From Symsagittifera roscoffensis (lineage: Eukaryota > Xenacoelomorpha > Acoela > Convolutidae): a stretch of DNA of 64,000 nt. A program made the position numbers and the translations under genes. The notes under the pieces are model-generated. The model was given only the letters and a program-made list of their open reading frames with translations, did not search any database and was not told the origin of the DNA. Of this stretch, positions 25,641 to 35,390 are shown piece by piece; positions within the stretch are counted from its first letter, which is position 1, and each line of letters begins with the position of its first letter. The stretch spans positions 12,916,874-12,980,873 of the forward strand of contig NC_087069.1 in NCBI RefSeq assembly GCF_963678635.1, written 5' to 3'.

Positions 25641-26224
25641 TGGTCCAATGAACGGCGAATACTTGGCGATCCGACTATTCCTTGTGATAACTTTACCGGA
25701 TCTTAGAGTTTAAGCTCACTAGGGAATGCCTCACCCTGGGACAGGTAAATGAGCTTCTGTTCAGCAATATCCATTTCAGACGGGTCTGTATTTTCTAATA
25801 TACTCGACCGGAATTTTTTATGGGATGGCAGCCATCTTAACAAAAATGCTACTGCGCGTTTGTATTTTACAATTGAATTGAACCTCTCCCATTTTCCGAA
25901 GGGAAGAATTTTTTCTGTCAAAACATCGACGACTAAATTTGATGATATTTCCAGACAAATGTCGATATCACATGATGGTCCTTTGAGTCTTATTTTATCG
26001 ATAACCCTTGTATCGAACTTGAACGGCCAATCAGTTGTTCTCAATATACTAGGGCCATTAACCCAGCTGCTTTCCTTGAGGGCTTCCGAAGAAATCCCTC
26101 GTGTACCGGTATCAGCTGGGTTATCACCGCTAAGTATGTGATGCCACTGATCGGTGCTAGTAGACTCCAGAATCTCACCAGTGCGATTACCAACAAAAGC
26201 GGGTAGTTTACTACAAGAGTGAAG
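25640..26224 (-). pseudogene. BEL/Pao pol, RNase H-integrase connector
   Basis: Continues the RNase H frame after a nonsense codon at 26225. The segment just after it reads WHHILSGDNPADTGTRG, the conserved block near the end of BEL/Pao RNase H, then a frame of 113 residues (25703-26044) rich in charged helices (FLLRWLPSHKKFRS), which is the connector preceding the integrase zinc-binding region. The stop at 25703 is followed in another frame by SPFIGPAGILRSTGRIS, the usual start of the integrase section, so a frameshift occurred there. Confidence 0.75.
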
Positions 26225-27784
26225 TCACTGAAGAACAGTGGTACTATCTGTCCACATGAAAAAATCCGTAACTTTGAAAGTAAGACCTTTCAAAATTTCT
26301 TCTTTTAAGCGGGTTGCAAGGAGAGCCGCTTGAAGCTCTAACTTAGGAATAGAAAGCGCTTTCATAGGCGCGACGCGAGCTTTGCCAAACACAAAGGCTA
26401 TTTCGGTCTGATGGGAGCTAACAAGTCGCGCACGAAGGAAAGCGACGGCACAGAAAACATCCTGCGAACTATCACCGAACATGTGAAGTTCTATTTGGTC
26501 GAAAGGTTCAGTGAAATAGCTGCGAGGTATTGTCAGAGAACCTAACAAATGAAGGCCTGAGTGCCACTCAAGGAATTGCTTTTTGATTTCCTCTGACAGA
26601 TCATCGTCCCATTTTTGACCGCTGATTCGCCAGATATCTTTTAATAGAAGGCGAGCATTCACGGTATACGGAGCCACTAACCCAATTGGATCAAAAACAG
26701 AGGAAACAAAACTCAACACGGTACGCTGAGTGATTGCTTTGTCTAGTGGACAATCAACCCCTCTACTAACGACCAAGGTATCTTTTACGTGATCCCACTT
26801 AAGACCGAGAACATGCGATGACTGGTCTGGACTCGCACAAATATCTTTAATGGACGAATTGAACTCACGGTTGTCCGGATCAAGAGCGGTTGTTACGTCG
26901 GGCACGTTGCTGACAAATTTTGTCAGACGAAACCCACCTAGTTTAAGCAACGAGATTAAATCCCTACCTAAATTCAAGGCGTCATCCCTGTTTTGAAAAG
27001 AATCCAGATAATCATCCATATCAAATTTCTGGACAACAGCCGAAGCAGCCTCGGGGTACTCAGCTTGATTATCCGATGCAGTCTTCTGCAAAGCAAAATT
27101 CGCACAAGTCGGCGAGTCACGAGCACCATAAATATGACGCGTATATTGGTGAACTACCACACTTGATGTGGGGTCCTCCCGCCACAAAAAACGAAGAGAA
27201 GGTTGATCTTCTTCACGGACTCCAACCTGTAAAAACATCCCTTCAATGTCAGCTGAAACGGCGTATTTATGCTGACGGAATCTTAAAAGTACAAAAATGA
27301 GGTTTTGAAGGAGATCCGGGCCAACCAACAGAGATTTTTTCAAGGAAGCGCCATGACACTTCGATGCCCCATTGAGGACTCGGCGCACCTTACCGGGTTT
27401 ATTCGGGTTCAACACCGGGTGATGCGGGAGATACCACTCACGATCGGTTCGTGATTTGGGATCGTGTGCCTTAACGGTTATGACATATCCTTTTTGTATA
27501 TCTTCTCTTATTGTTTCGGCGTATTTTTTACGGAGCGACGGACCCTTATCTAGCCTCTTTTCCAAAGACTTTAATTGAGCTAAAGAGGAAAAATAGTTAT
27601 TCGGTAAAGTACTTTCCTTATCGTTCCAAAGCATTGGTACAATGTACCTCTCACCATCGTGAAAGGTGTCATTTTTCAAAACGGACAAAGCACGTTTATC
27701 GGCGGCGGAACGGGCATCTACCTGCTTGAAGGCTCCATATGACTCCAACTCATACCAACTTTTAATTTGGTCCGCAAGAGACAT
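26225..27784 (-). pseudogene. BEL/Pao reverse transcriptase and RNase H
   Basis: The longest real coding frame of the window, 519 residues. The RT palm is visible as GKVRRVLNGASK (about 130-143), motif A SADIEGMFLQV (177-187) and the catalytic MDDY in KFDMDDYLDS (253-262). RNase H follows with Asp in MFGDSSQD (438), Glu in PKLELQAALLATRL (484) and Asp in MWTDSTTVLQ (513). The frame ends at TGA exactly where a Trp codon is expected (VLQ then LHS continues), so a single TGG to TGA nonsense mutation truncates it. MSLADQIKSW at the start belongs inside the polyprotein, not at a true start. Function: copying element RNA into DNA in cytoplasmic particles. Confidence 0.9.
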
Positions 27785-28459
27785 GTCTTCGACAACACAC
27801 TTGAAGCAAGACGAGTTCGACTTAAAGGACGGCGGTAACGGACCACTTAAAACCCAACCTATCGGAAGGCGTACGGCTCACGGTGAAATAGAGTCCTCTC
27901 CCAGAAGGTACTCAACGGGTCTTATGGCATGGTAGAAATCCTGTCCAATAATTATTTCGACGTCCTCATATTTACAATGTCTAGGTTTGATCGGAGCCAA
28001 CTGCGGGTATTTTTCCTGTAATTCAGGAATGCTTATGCTATCCGATCCAATACGAATATGATCCTTAACATAAGCTCGAAAAGAAAACGAAAATTCACTA
28101 TTATTCGTTTCGGCGGAAACTTGAAAACTTACTTGCTGAGTTTTCATCAAGCTCGTGGAATTGAATCCATTTATGGTGAGGTTAACGGGAGTGCCAACCA
28201 AATGGAGGCGTTTTACGAGATCGGCGGATACCCATGAGTGCGTGGAAGCACTATCGCAAAGAGCTAGGGCGTTAGTAATCGTCGCATCCGCAGAGACGAC
28301 GAGTGATGCAACTGGCAGGAGGCCTTTAGTTGACTCCTGGCTATGAATATTGCCGACGGCAGCGTTAGTCGATACATGTTTAGTGTTTGCGTTACCTGAC
28401 GCCGGTGAATTTTTAGTATCCTTAGGAGGAAAAGTTTTCTCCGCTCCATGTAAGAGCAC
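27785..28459 (-). pseudogene. BEL/Pao aspartic protease (DUF1758/A17-like)
   Basis: A 193-residue frame (27878-28459). The protease core is GLLPVASLVV followed by ALCDSASTHSWVSADLVKRL, then GTPVNLTINGFNS and, near the end, IIIGQDFYHAIRPVEYL, the order seen in the DUF1758 retropepsins of BEL/Pao elements. The active-site triplet reads Asp-Ser-Ala here, not Asp-Ser/Thr-Gly; in this family the third position varies, so this need not be a mutation. The frame stops at 27878, but the next frame reads AVRLPIGWVLSGPLP and leads into the RT, so a frameshift separates protease and RT. Confidence 0.82.
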
Positions 28460-28660
28460 GTTGTGTGTGCTTTCACAATCTGGCTTGGGGCAATTTCTGG
28501 CCTTGCTACAATTACGAAAACTGTGATTGCTCTGTAAACACGCAAAGCAGAGTTTTTGTTCGGCTACATGTTTCGCTCGCTGCGTAGCGTTTTTCTCTTT
28601 GAATACGGCGCAATTCCAAAGAGCGTGTTGACCTTTACATCTTGGAGATTGTGGGGCGCC
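28440..28660 (-). pseudogene. BEL/Pao Gag, C-terminal zinc knuckles only
   Basis: In the frame entering the protease, the minus strand reads RCKGQHALWNC, then EQKLCFACLQSNHSFRNCSK, then NCPKPDC and THNVLLHG. This is the clustered Cys/His knuckle region that ends BEL/Pao Gag and binds genomic RNA. It starts immediately inside the 5' LTR; the roughly 300-400 residues of matrix and capsid that normally precede it are absent. The first knuckle lacks its first Cys (Ser-Pro-Arg-Cys), which is where the sequence runs into the palindrome described separately. Confidence 0.82.
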
Positions 28661-28686
28661 AAAATGTGCGCGTCAATCTCCAAGAT
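28639..28686. repeat. 13-bp inverted repeat across BEL/Pao 5' LTR junction
   Basis: ATCTTGGAGATTG (28639-28651) and its exact reverse complement CAATCTCCAAGAT (28674-28686) flank a 22-base loop containing the LTR edge and a TGGCGCCCC sequence (minus strand) that starts like a primer-binding site. One arm is LTR sequence, the other lies in Gag knuckle coding. The arrangement suggests that the gag deletion was made by a strand switch at short homology. Confidence 0.75.
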
Positions 28687-29192
28687 TATATAAAAAAAAC
28701 GGTTTTTAAACACTTTAATTAAAGAGTATTTTCTCGGCAAAATAACTCCGGAAATTTGAGAATTTAACGATAATTTTAACAAGCTTTATCATCGGTAACA
28801 TCGGCCACAATACACTGCATAAATCAAAGCAAGCTGCAAAAAAAATGGCCAGTATTTGTCCTTGAGACAAATTGCTCTTTTTAAAGGTCAGCCTTAATCA
28901 AGGCTGAACCAAATTAGAGCGAAAAGACGGTTAAAATCGGTTTTGGGGGGATCGAACCTGGTTACGGAGCATCCCATCAAGTTCGGTGCATATTCGAGTT
29001 CTAGAAAGGAAATGACCTAGGTGGGATTCGAACCGGCGCCGAATCCGCCGGCACGCACCATGTATACGCTTGGCTACTGTCCCTATATGCATTTACATTT
29101 TGGTTCAACTTTATATGCACTTATACTCTCGCTTACATTTGAGTGTATATGCATTTGTGCTCTTGTTTTATATTTACATTTGCGCTGCAACA
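28665..29192 (-). repeat. BEL/Pao 5' LTR
   Basis: 528 bases, the partner of 23958-24485. Here the A box is at 29066-29076 and the B box at 29024-29034, both unchanged. The inner edge (28665) is followed in element sense by TTTTGGCGCCCC, a possible primer-binding site. The outer edge is followed by the CTGCG target duplication. Confidence 0.95.
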
Positions 29193-29559
29193 CTGCGGCT
29201 AGGTAGGCGGCACTGGCCATAACTACTAGAGTGACTAGTAGAAGGATTAGGGGTTTTTTCAACAAGATAGGGAGTTGAACTTCGAATAGGTCTAAGATTT
29301 GTTGATTTGTTTTATGATCATAAAAATCACCTGAAACTAAATCATTAGAGTATTCTTGCAGTAGTTTGGGCATTTGTTGTTCTTTAGGAAAGTATTCAAC
29401 AATATGATTGCGGTGGACAATCTTTTTTTCGTTAGTGAAATGATTTTGAATTCCGTACGCTACTTCCATGATTTTTTCAATTACGGTATAAGGTCCAGAT
29501 CGTAAATTCAAAATCTTTTGAGATTTCAATAGTGGTTTGGATCTACTTTCTAGTAACAC
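29193..29559 (-). pseudogene. Gypsy integrase C-terminus (GPY/F) with hydrophobic tail
   Basis: C-terminal end of the Gypsy pol frame. Residues near the start read LNLRSGPYTVIEKIMEVAYG, a GPY/F module, followed by VHRNHIVEYFPKEQ, the usual end of arthropod/nematode-type Gypsy integrases. About 40 residues later the same frame runs into PLILLLVTLVVMASAAYLAA, a hydrophobic stretch long enough to cross a membrane. The BEL/Pao insertion falls inside this stretch; after removing it the frame ends with Val and TAA at the insertion site, so the hydrophobic segment is at the very C-terminus. Confidence 0.8.
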
Positions 29560-29601
29560 TTTTGTGCCTTCTTTTATAGGCCGTCCTAACTTAAATTGAT
29601 T

Positions 29602-30060
29602 TCAAAACATGTGGGCCTTATTAGTGATGCGGCGGCAATGGGTATAGGTGTTACTATAATTCAACTTAAAATTACTTTCCCTTTTCAGTATTTTGGCGAA
29701 AATTTGATTTTTAAAAAATCTATCTATGGTCTCATTGTCTGACTTATTCTCGGTATGAGCATGATTTTCGAGACCAGCGCAAAATTCACAGGTCCATCTT
29801 TTGTTTTGGTCGCGGTAGAGGCCTAATTTAAGGCCAAGAGGAACCTGAGGTTTTATGCCAAAAACAATCTCATAAGGAGTGTAACCTGTACTTGAATTAT
29901 TAGCAGTGTTATGTGCAAAAGAAAACTTATTTGTAAATTCAGACCAGTTTGAGCCTGAGGTACTCAAGAAATGTCGAAAGTACTGAGTTAAATGTTTGTT
30001 TTGGACTTCGACTTTTCCGTTAGTCCAAGGCGAGTATGTAGTTCTTGGCCTCAGTGTTAT
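29602..30060 (-). pseudogene. Gypsy integrase core, second half
   Basis: Contains YSPWTNGKVEVQN (just upstream of the 121-residue frame at 29602-29967) with the catalytic Glu at about 30009, then FSFAHNTANNSSTGYTPYEI, the conserved end of the Gypsy integrase core. A frameshift or stop separates it from the first half at about 30055 and another from the GPY/F frame near 29600. This part completes the DDE active site that joins the element cDNA to target DNA. Confidence 0.82.
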
Positions 30061-30383
30061 TCCCGACTCAGAGGACCAGCAAAGTCATTAATAATTTTTT
30101 GTGGAATACTAAATGTTGTGATGTATTTCTCTAAGAGCTTAATAGTTTCTTTAGAGTCTAAATGGGTGCATGGATATACTTGAAGATATCTAGAGAAGGC
30201 ATCTATCACAACTAAGCAAAAGCTTTTGCCGTGACCTGATGGTCTGAGTGGACCTTTATTATCAATGTGGATCGTTTTCATTGGGATTGTTTCTAATTGT
30301 CCCCATTGTTGTAATGGAGCTTCATTCAGGTCTTTTCGTTTAGGCGTATTTTTTTGACATTCTAGGCAATCATGAAGAAGCAT
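30057..30383 (-). pseudogene. Gypsy integrase core, first half
   Basis: 108-residue frame. The zinc-finger cysteines CLECQ are near residue 6, followed by MKTIHIDNKGPL with the first catalytic Asp and LVVIDAFSRYLQVYP, then KIINDFAGPL with the second Asp. The frame is then lost. The conserved order and spacing identify a Ty3/Gypsy integrase with confidence. The HH half of the zinc finger is in the next upstream fragment. Confidence 0.85.
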
Positions 30384-30954
30384 GTTGACCCATTTATAGT
30401 CCGGGCCAATAGAAATATCTTTTGATTATTTCCAAAGTTTTTGTTTAACCGTGATGACCGCTAAGAGGATGCTTGTGAGCTAACTCAAAGCAGTTTAGCA
30501 CTAGGGAGATGGGTAAGCAAATTTTTGGACTCATAGTATAGTCATCATTATATTCATTAATACATAGAAGATCTTGTTGGTCTTCAATGAATAATAATTC
30601 AAACTGCCTGATATAAGCTTTTAATCCTTTTTCTTCACGATTAGGATTTTTTTTGTCTCTTTCTGGCTTTTCGTTTTGCTTTATGCGATTTTTGATGTCT
30701 ATGATTACAGTATCGTTACACTGGTCTTGCATAATTGTTTCAACATCTAAATTTGCTTCCTTAGCAAAGTCGGTCATTTTTGCTATTAGTTCAAGAGAAT
30801 CTGATTTATTTTCTTCAGATTGAAGTTTTAGAGGTTCAATTATTTTCAAAGATCTTGTTTTGGTTGCAAAATCATTTTTTGCTTTAACCAGGTCGTTGAG
30901 AAGGTTGTTCTCAACATTGCCTTCATATAAGTCAAGCCATTCTAAATTTTCCAA
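30384..30954 (-). pseudogene. Gypsy pol, RNase H-integrase linker and zinc-finger HH
   Basis: 169-residue frame at 30445-30954, with a charged, Glu/Lys/Asn-rich linker of about 150 residues, ending with FELAHKHPLSGHHG, which provides the His pair of the integrase HHCC finger. After a stop at 30445 the same frame continues TKTLEIIKRYFYWPG, the helix between the HH and CC parts, so the interruption is a nonsense mutation within the finger. Confidence 0.78.
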
Positions 30955-31038
30955 ATGATCATCAAGTGCAGATAATTTATCTGGAATTTCTTCATAAATG
31001 TTTTCATCATTTATATCTGGTATAGATAGTCGTTTAAT

Positions 31039-31690
31039 TTAGTTGATTTGTTTGCCAAATTGGAAGACATCTTTTATATTCTCAATCGCACTACAAGATT
31101 CCTCAAAATATTCTGGAGCATCTTCAATGCTGAAGTCTCCTCTGTCACTTATGTTGATTAATTTATTTTTCCCGCCTTGCACTTGAGCAATGACTGGATA
31201 GCAATCGTTTTGAAATATGTTATTATCATCTTTGTGGATTACTGAATAACATATTTGTTCTCCATTGTCTAGGATGAATTTTATATCATTCGGAATAGTT
31301 TTGTGTTCGAGTTGATATTTTTTCATATCAGCGATGGGTACATTTCGGCTCAATAAGTCAGGAAAGGCTAGGTTCGAACCTGGGGTATAAATTATTTTCA
31401 AATTGTTGAATTTTGTCAATACGACTTGATATTTAAAAATCTATGCAAAAGTTGTCCTTTTCTGGACCATAAGAAGAGAATAAGTCTGTGATCACAATAT
31501 AGATATAGAGGAAAGGGTGAACCAATAATGTAGAATTCATAAGTTTGCAAAGCAGATATTATTCCACATAGTTCACGATGTTGAGTAGACATTTTCTGAT
31601 CGGCCTTATCAAAGACTCTAGAATTGGCAGAAACAATTCTTTTCCCTTCAGGAATGTCTTGGAATAGTATGCACCCGAATCCTACATTTC
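31039..31690 (-). pseudogene. Gypsy RNase H and following linker
   Basis: In the frame that continues the RT fragment at 31689 through one stop, the minus strand reads VGFGCILFQDIPEGKR, then STQHRELCGIISALQTYEF with the catalytic Glu, then LYLYCDHRLILFLW with an Asp-His pair: an RNase H domain. A frameshift near 31425 leads into the 126-residue frame 31039-31419, which begins with LKIIYTPGSNLAFPDLLSR, the usual end of Gypsy RNase H, then a linker with no recognised motif. Its job would be removing RNA from the RNA/DNA hybrid. Confidence 0.8.
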
Positions 31691-32216
31691 AGGAGTCGGC
31701 TGGAATGTGGAATTGGTAGTTTACATTAGATATAGCATTTGAAATATCATGACAGAATTTGTCTTTCAGTTTTTGAAAAATCTCTTCATGGCATGGTAGC
31801 CATTGAAGATTATCGTTACTTTTTGCCAGTTCATATAGACACTTTGCGTCTACGTGAAAATTGATGATGTAAGTGCTGTAGAATCCCATGACACCTAATA
31901 CTCCTAGAACTTCTGTTTTTGATTCAGGGGATTTCAATTTTTTTTATATCATTTCTTGAAGCGATTGGGGAAAGACCATATTTAGGGACAACATGGCCTA
32001 GAAATTTAATTTTTCTTAGAAAGAAAAAAGTTTTATCAGGGGCAGCTTTCAAGTTAGCTTTCCGTAACAGAGAATGATATTCTCGAATTGTATCAAACAT
32101 TTCATTTTTATTTTGACAGAGTGTCGTCTATGTAAGTGAATGCTTTTTTTTCTTCATTGAGGGGTGCGAAGACAAATCTCATTAGTTTACTGAAGAAATT
32201 TGGAAGTGGCTTCAAG
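31689..32216 (-). pseudogene. Gypsy RT, catalytic palm and thumb
   Basis: Minus-strand sequence at about 32123-32134 encodes YIDD in AFTYIDDTLS, the RT active site, in a stretch otherwise interrupted by stops and shifts. The 82-residue frame at 31689-31937 reads ESKTEVLGVLGVMGFYSTYI and then SNDNLQWLPCHEEIFQKLKD, the conserved thumb/connection after the palm. At least two frameshifts lie between YIDD and this frame. Confidence 0.82.
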
Positions 32217-32480
32217 TCATAAAACCAACTTGGTATGTCTACTACCTACAATAAAGCTTGTTAATTTCTGGGCCTCATCTGTTAGAGGTACTTGATGGTA
32301 GACGCAAGAGAAATCACTACTTGTGAAGTATGATCCGTTTATTCTGGTCATGAGAACTTGTCGTGGTTCTAATGGCCAACTAAAATTGCTAGTATCTGTG
32401 ATTGAGTTTAGATACCTAGCATCCAAGACCAACTTAACGTAGTCTTTTTTGGAAGAATGATGACTGGGTTTACGAACCAT
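32217..32480 (-). pseudogene. Gypsy RT, fingers/palm
   Basis: 87-residue frame containing VKLVLDARYLNSITDTSNFS, then WPLEPRQVLMTRINGSYFTS, then DFSCVYHQVPLTDEAQKLTS. The Asp in SSDFSCVYHQVPL is motif A of the catalytic site. The order matches Ty3/Gypsy RT exactly, and the same blocks recur in the fossil element at 48500-48960. Confidence 0.86.
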
Positions 32481-32878
32481 GAGTTCATATCATCTTTTTC
32501 ATTTAGTTCTCTGACTATGCCTGCTTGGATTAGTTCATCTATCACTTTGTCCAATTTATCTCTTAGATGGACTGGGATTTTACTAGGTCGTTGCTTTTTG
32601 AACGTTGCGTCCTTTTTGAGTGGTATATGGATTTTATGCTTCGTTTTTCCAATATCAGATTTGTGATGGGAATAAACATCCTGATCCTCTATCAGCATCT
32701 GAATAAGATCTACAAATTCATCATCCGATATATCACTTTCTGTGAAATTGAAATCAGATAAAAATTTGAGAGTAGTTTCAATTTTTTCCATAGTACTCTT
32801 TTTATCTTTATCAATTGAGGAGTATTGGGTAAACGTTTCAGAAAGGCTAGAAAGGCAAGTAGAAAGGCAATTAGCCAA
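32408..32878 (-). pseudogene. Gypsy protease-RT linker and RT N-terminus
   Basis: 156-residue frame: an N-terminal helical linker rich in Ser/Asp/Glu, then VYSHHKSDIGKTKHKIHIPL and KIPVHLRDKLDKVIDELIQA, followed by GIVRELNEKDDMNSWFVNPV. These are the opening blocks of a Gypsy RT. The frame overlaps the next one by about 70 bases; a one-base indel around 32450 shifts the reading. Confidence 0.84.
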
Positions 32879-33560
32879 TCATTATGTTCTTTGTTTTGTT
32901 AGTTTTTAACTTTTTCTTCTAGGGGAGGCCTGCAAAAGTTCTTTGCATCATGTGAAAAATCGGTTGCTATTTCGTTTTCATTTTTGCATACTTTGACTAT
33001 ATCTGAACCAATTTGTTCAAATATTTCTCGCCAGGCATTTCCTTGATTTCTTGTCATGAAGCTTAGACAAATATAGTAATTCAAGAATGTTGGAATACAT
33101 CGACAGTGATTTTGGAAAATTCCTACCAATTCATTTTATCTAAGCCACATACAATTTCGGGCATTACAATAAATCAAATTTTATTTGCTATAGCATGATC
33201 TTTCATTTGGGACAAAGTGTTGAATATAGCGTCGTTAGTGGGTTTCTGAAAGTTTTTCTGTTTGGTAATGAGGTTATAAATGATTTGTCCAGGTTTTGAA
33301 TCAGTGAAGATGAGAATATCTTTAATGTTAGCATGTATTGAGTTACAAAAGTGTCGTAACTCAGGATACCTTTTGCAAATTGATTCAGCAAACCTTTTTT
33401 TCATTGCTCTATCTAGAGATTGTACGGGCAGTGGGCATATTCGATACAAGTATGGACCTTTTTTGGGTCCATATTGTAGACAGGGGCCGGATAATTGTGT
33501 GTTGCTTTCCTGTGTAGTATTGACAACAGTGTTTAGCATGAAACAGCTATCGAATTCCGA
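32879..33560 (-). pseudogene. Gypsy pol region between protease and RT
   Basis: Minus-strand frames at 33174-33539 (121 residues) and 32899-33129 (76 residues) lie between the protease and the RT. They contain several cysteines (GPCLQYG, RICPLPVQS, ICKRYPELRHFC) and helical stretches but no motif I recognise. The reading continues from the protease through a shift near 33540. It may be an unusually long protease-RT spacer or an extra domain of this lineage. Confidence 0.5.
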
Positions 33561-33764
33561 ATTTTCGTTTAAAATTCTCGTTGTGACCTAAATTTTCCAA
33601 TTCATGATACGTTGGGTAGTTCATAATACTACAAGTTGATCCTGGGTCAATCACGAATTCAATTTCAAATTCATTATTATTATTTTTGTCTCCGGTGGCA
33701 AAATGATACAAGCTAAGATATATCCTTGATTTAGGATTAATATCATCGCTTGGTTTCGGAGACT
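33561..33764 (-). pseudogene. Gypsy aspartic protease
   Basis: A minus-strand frame not beginning with ATG reads FEIEFVIDPGSTCSIMNYPT. The context is that of a retropepsin active site, but the triplet is Asp-Pro-Gly (GAC CCA GGA at 33640-33648) where Asp-Thr/Ser-Gly is required. A single A to C change from ACA to CCA would explain it. With Pro in that place the enzyme should be inactive. It directly follows the end of Gag at 33765. Confidence 0.75.
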
Positions 33765-34619
33765 TTAAAAGTTTAAAGGAAAGAAATCAGAGATCGCATC
33801 ACAGTAATTGACTTCTTCCTCAACCCAGTGGGTAGTTTCAGACTGTATTTGATTCGACCTAAAATTTGGTGATTGAGATCGCGTTGAGTCTCGACTGTTA
33901 TTGTTATTATAGCTTCCAGTGTTATAATGTCGACCTCTAGGGTTACTTTTGAATTGCCTATTTTCTTGGTCGTAGAACTGTTTAGCAATTTGTTCTATTT
34001 CTCTGATTTTGTTTTCTCTAGGATACCTATCATCATAGGTTTGGGGCCTCTTGGCATTGAAAGACGATCGTGTATTAGCCTTTTGGAAATTGTTTCCATT
34101 GTAGTTATAATTATGGCAAATGCCATAGTTATTTTGGCTAGGATTTGAATTTTTAGTAGTTCTGATTTGGTTATCCCAAAACCGGTTGCTTGGGTTAGGG
34201 TTATTCTGGTTAGGGAAGTTATTCGGTCTTCGATTTCGTTTATAATAGGTTTCAAATGAAACTCTTCGTTCATTTTTTATTGTGAGCTCTTTTTGCAAAT
34301 TATTCTCTTCGTCCTGAACTTGCTTTTTTAAACATCTAGATATGGAATGTCCATTCATTCTGCAATATTCGCAAAATCGTGTACTTATAGTTCTTCCCTT
34401 GAAGTCAGGGTGACGTCGTTGAAAAGAATTCTGATCATTGATTGCACTAAATTCTTGATTCTTGATCAATTTGGTTAGTTCTTTAATTTGAGTTTCTAAT
34501 GAAGTCATTTTATCCGTTGTTGATTTATTAGCAGGATCAGTACCAACAATGAATGTTAGATCCTTAGTGATTACATGATTTGTAAATTGATCCCAATTCG
34601 AGTTTGGATGCTCTATCAT
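33765..34619 (-). pseudogene. gag: Gypsy Gag, C-terminal part with CCHC knuckle
   Basis: 284-residue frame ending with TAA just before the protease frame. It has a helical segment (SLETQIKELTKLIKNQEF), one zinc knuckle FCEYCRMNGHSISRC (C-x2-C-x4-H-x4-C, about residues 82-96), and a long Asn/Arg/Gln/Ser-rich basic tail (RPNNFPNQNNPNPSNRF), as expected for nucleocapsid. The reading extends upstream of the ATG at 34619 in the same frame to about 34820 (including HADEAAQTAERNIQTRQRSQ), so the real Gag is continuous with the next fragment. It packages element RNA. Confidence 0.85.
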
Positions 34620-35167
34620 GTATTCATGAGCTTTTTGTTTAAGGTCTAGAGGTCTTAGTCCCTTAATCGAGAAATCAATATACTTTTGACTCCTTTGTCT
34701 GGTCTGAATATTCCTTTCAGCAGTTTGAGCGGCTTCATCAGCGTGGACTGTTACATCAATACTTTCGGGCCATCCTCTATCTACAGAAGATTTGATTCTG
34801 TGGAAGTAATTTTTTATTAATTCGCCATCTTGCGAGCTGCATTTTGAGCATCAATTCTATGTTTGAATTGATCTCGTCCGTCAGTGAATCTTTTTAGCAA
34901 GAGATCTTTGAGTTGTGCCCATGTGGTAGCATTGGTTACATTATCATTGAACCATTCAAGAGATGTATCAGTTAACAATGATCCGAATAGGGATCGTTGT
35001 CTGCTATCATAGCTGCGTCGTGCATCATTATCAGCAGGTCTTTGACCTAATGAGAAAAGAATTTTGTTTATAACTGAGTTCCAAAAAGCTGTTGCATTTT
35101 GGTTCGGGTCGTTTCTCGAAAATGTCACTAAAGACAAGTTGGGATGGGATATTGGTGTATCAGCCAT
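34620..35167 (-). pseudogene. gag: Gypsy Gag, N-terminal capsid part
   Basis: ATG at 35167 is the likely true Gag start: it is the first in the frame and lies about 200 bases after the primer-binding site. The frame (116 residues, to 34817) contains SLFGSLLTDTSLEWFNDNVT and TWAQLKDLLLKRFTDGRDQF, the capsid helices with the usual Trp-Phe and Leu-x-x-Phe pattern. It stops at 34817 (KMAN then TAA), but a one-base shift restores GELIKNYFHRIKSSVDRGWP leading into the knuckle-bearing part. A single frameshift therefore broke Gag. Confidence 0.85.
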
Positions 35168-35369
35168 ATATATTTAGCTTAAAACTTAAAAGAAGAAAGA
35201 TAGAACACATTTCGAATTTTCTTAGAAAACTTAAATTTCCGATTTGCAAATTTATTATTTCTCTTTATTTGTAAGAGAAATTCAACAATTCTCTAGTTTG
35301 AGAATTGGACTCTTTGCTTTTTATCTCTTTTTGAGACTTTAGCAATTTTTGCGAATTTTTAGAAGATGA

Positions 35370-35387
35370 GCCTCACTGGTCGCACCA
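35370..35387 (-). other. Gypsy primer-binding site candidate
   Basis: On the minus strand the sequence begins TGGTGCGACCAGTGAGG three bases after the 5' LTR edge. TGG matches the CCA end of a tRNA. I could not assign the tRNA by eye. An 11-base core of the same sequence recurs at 53039-53049 in the fossil element. Confidence 0.6.
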
Positions 35388-35390
35388 ATT

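Larger units (their letters stand above)
23958..29192 (-). mobile_element. BEL/Pao LTR retrotransposon nested in Gypsy
   Basis: A 5235-base minus-strand element with 528-bp LTRs at both ends (TG...CA), a 5-bp target duplication and a polypurine tract. In element order the internal part encodes the end of Gag (zinc knuckles), aspartic protease, reverse transcriptase/RNase H, integrase and the DUF5641 C-terminal domain. The N-terminal part of Gag and the normal leader are missing: zinc-knuckle coding begins about 20 bases from the 5' LTR. At least one nonsense codon and several frameshifts break pol. The LTRs differ at about 11 of 528 bases, half the divergence of the host Gypsy LTRs. Confidence 0.93.

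Noticed and set aside
27076..27935. Plus-strand frames opposite the BEL/Pao RT
   Set aside because: Shadows of the minus-strand pol, which carries clear RT and RNase H motifs.
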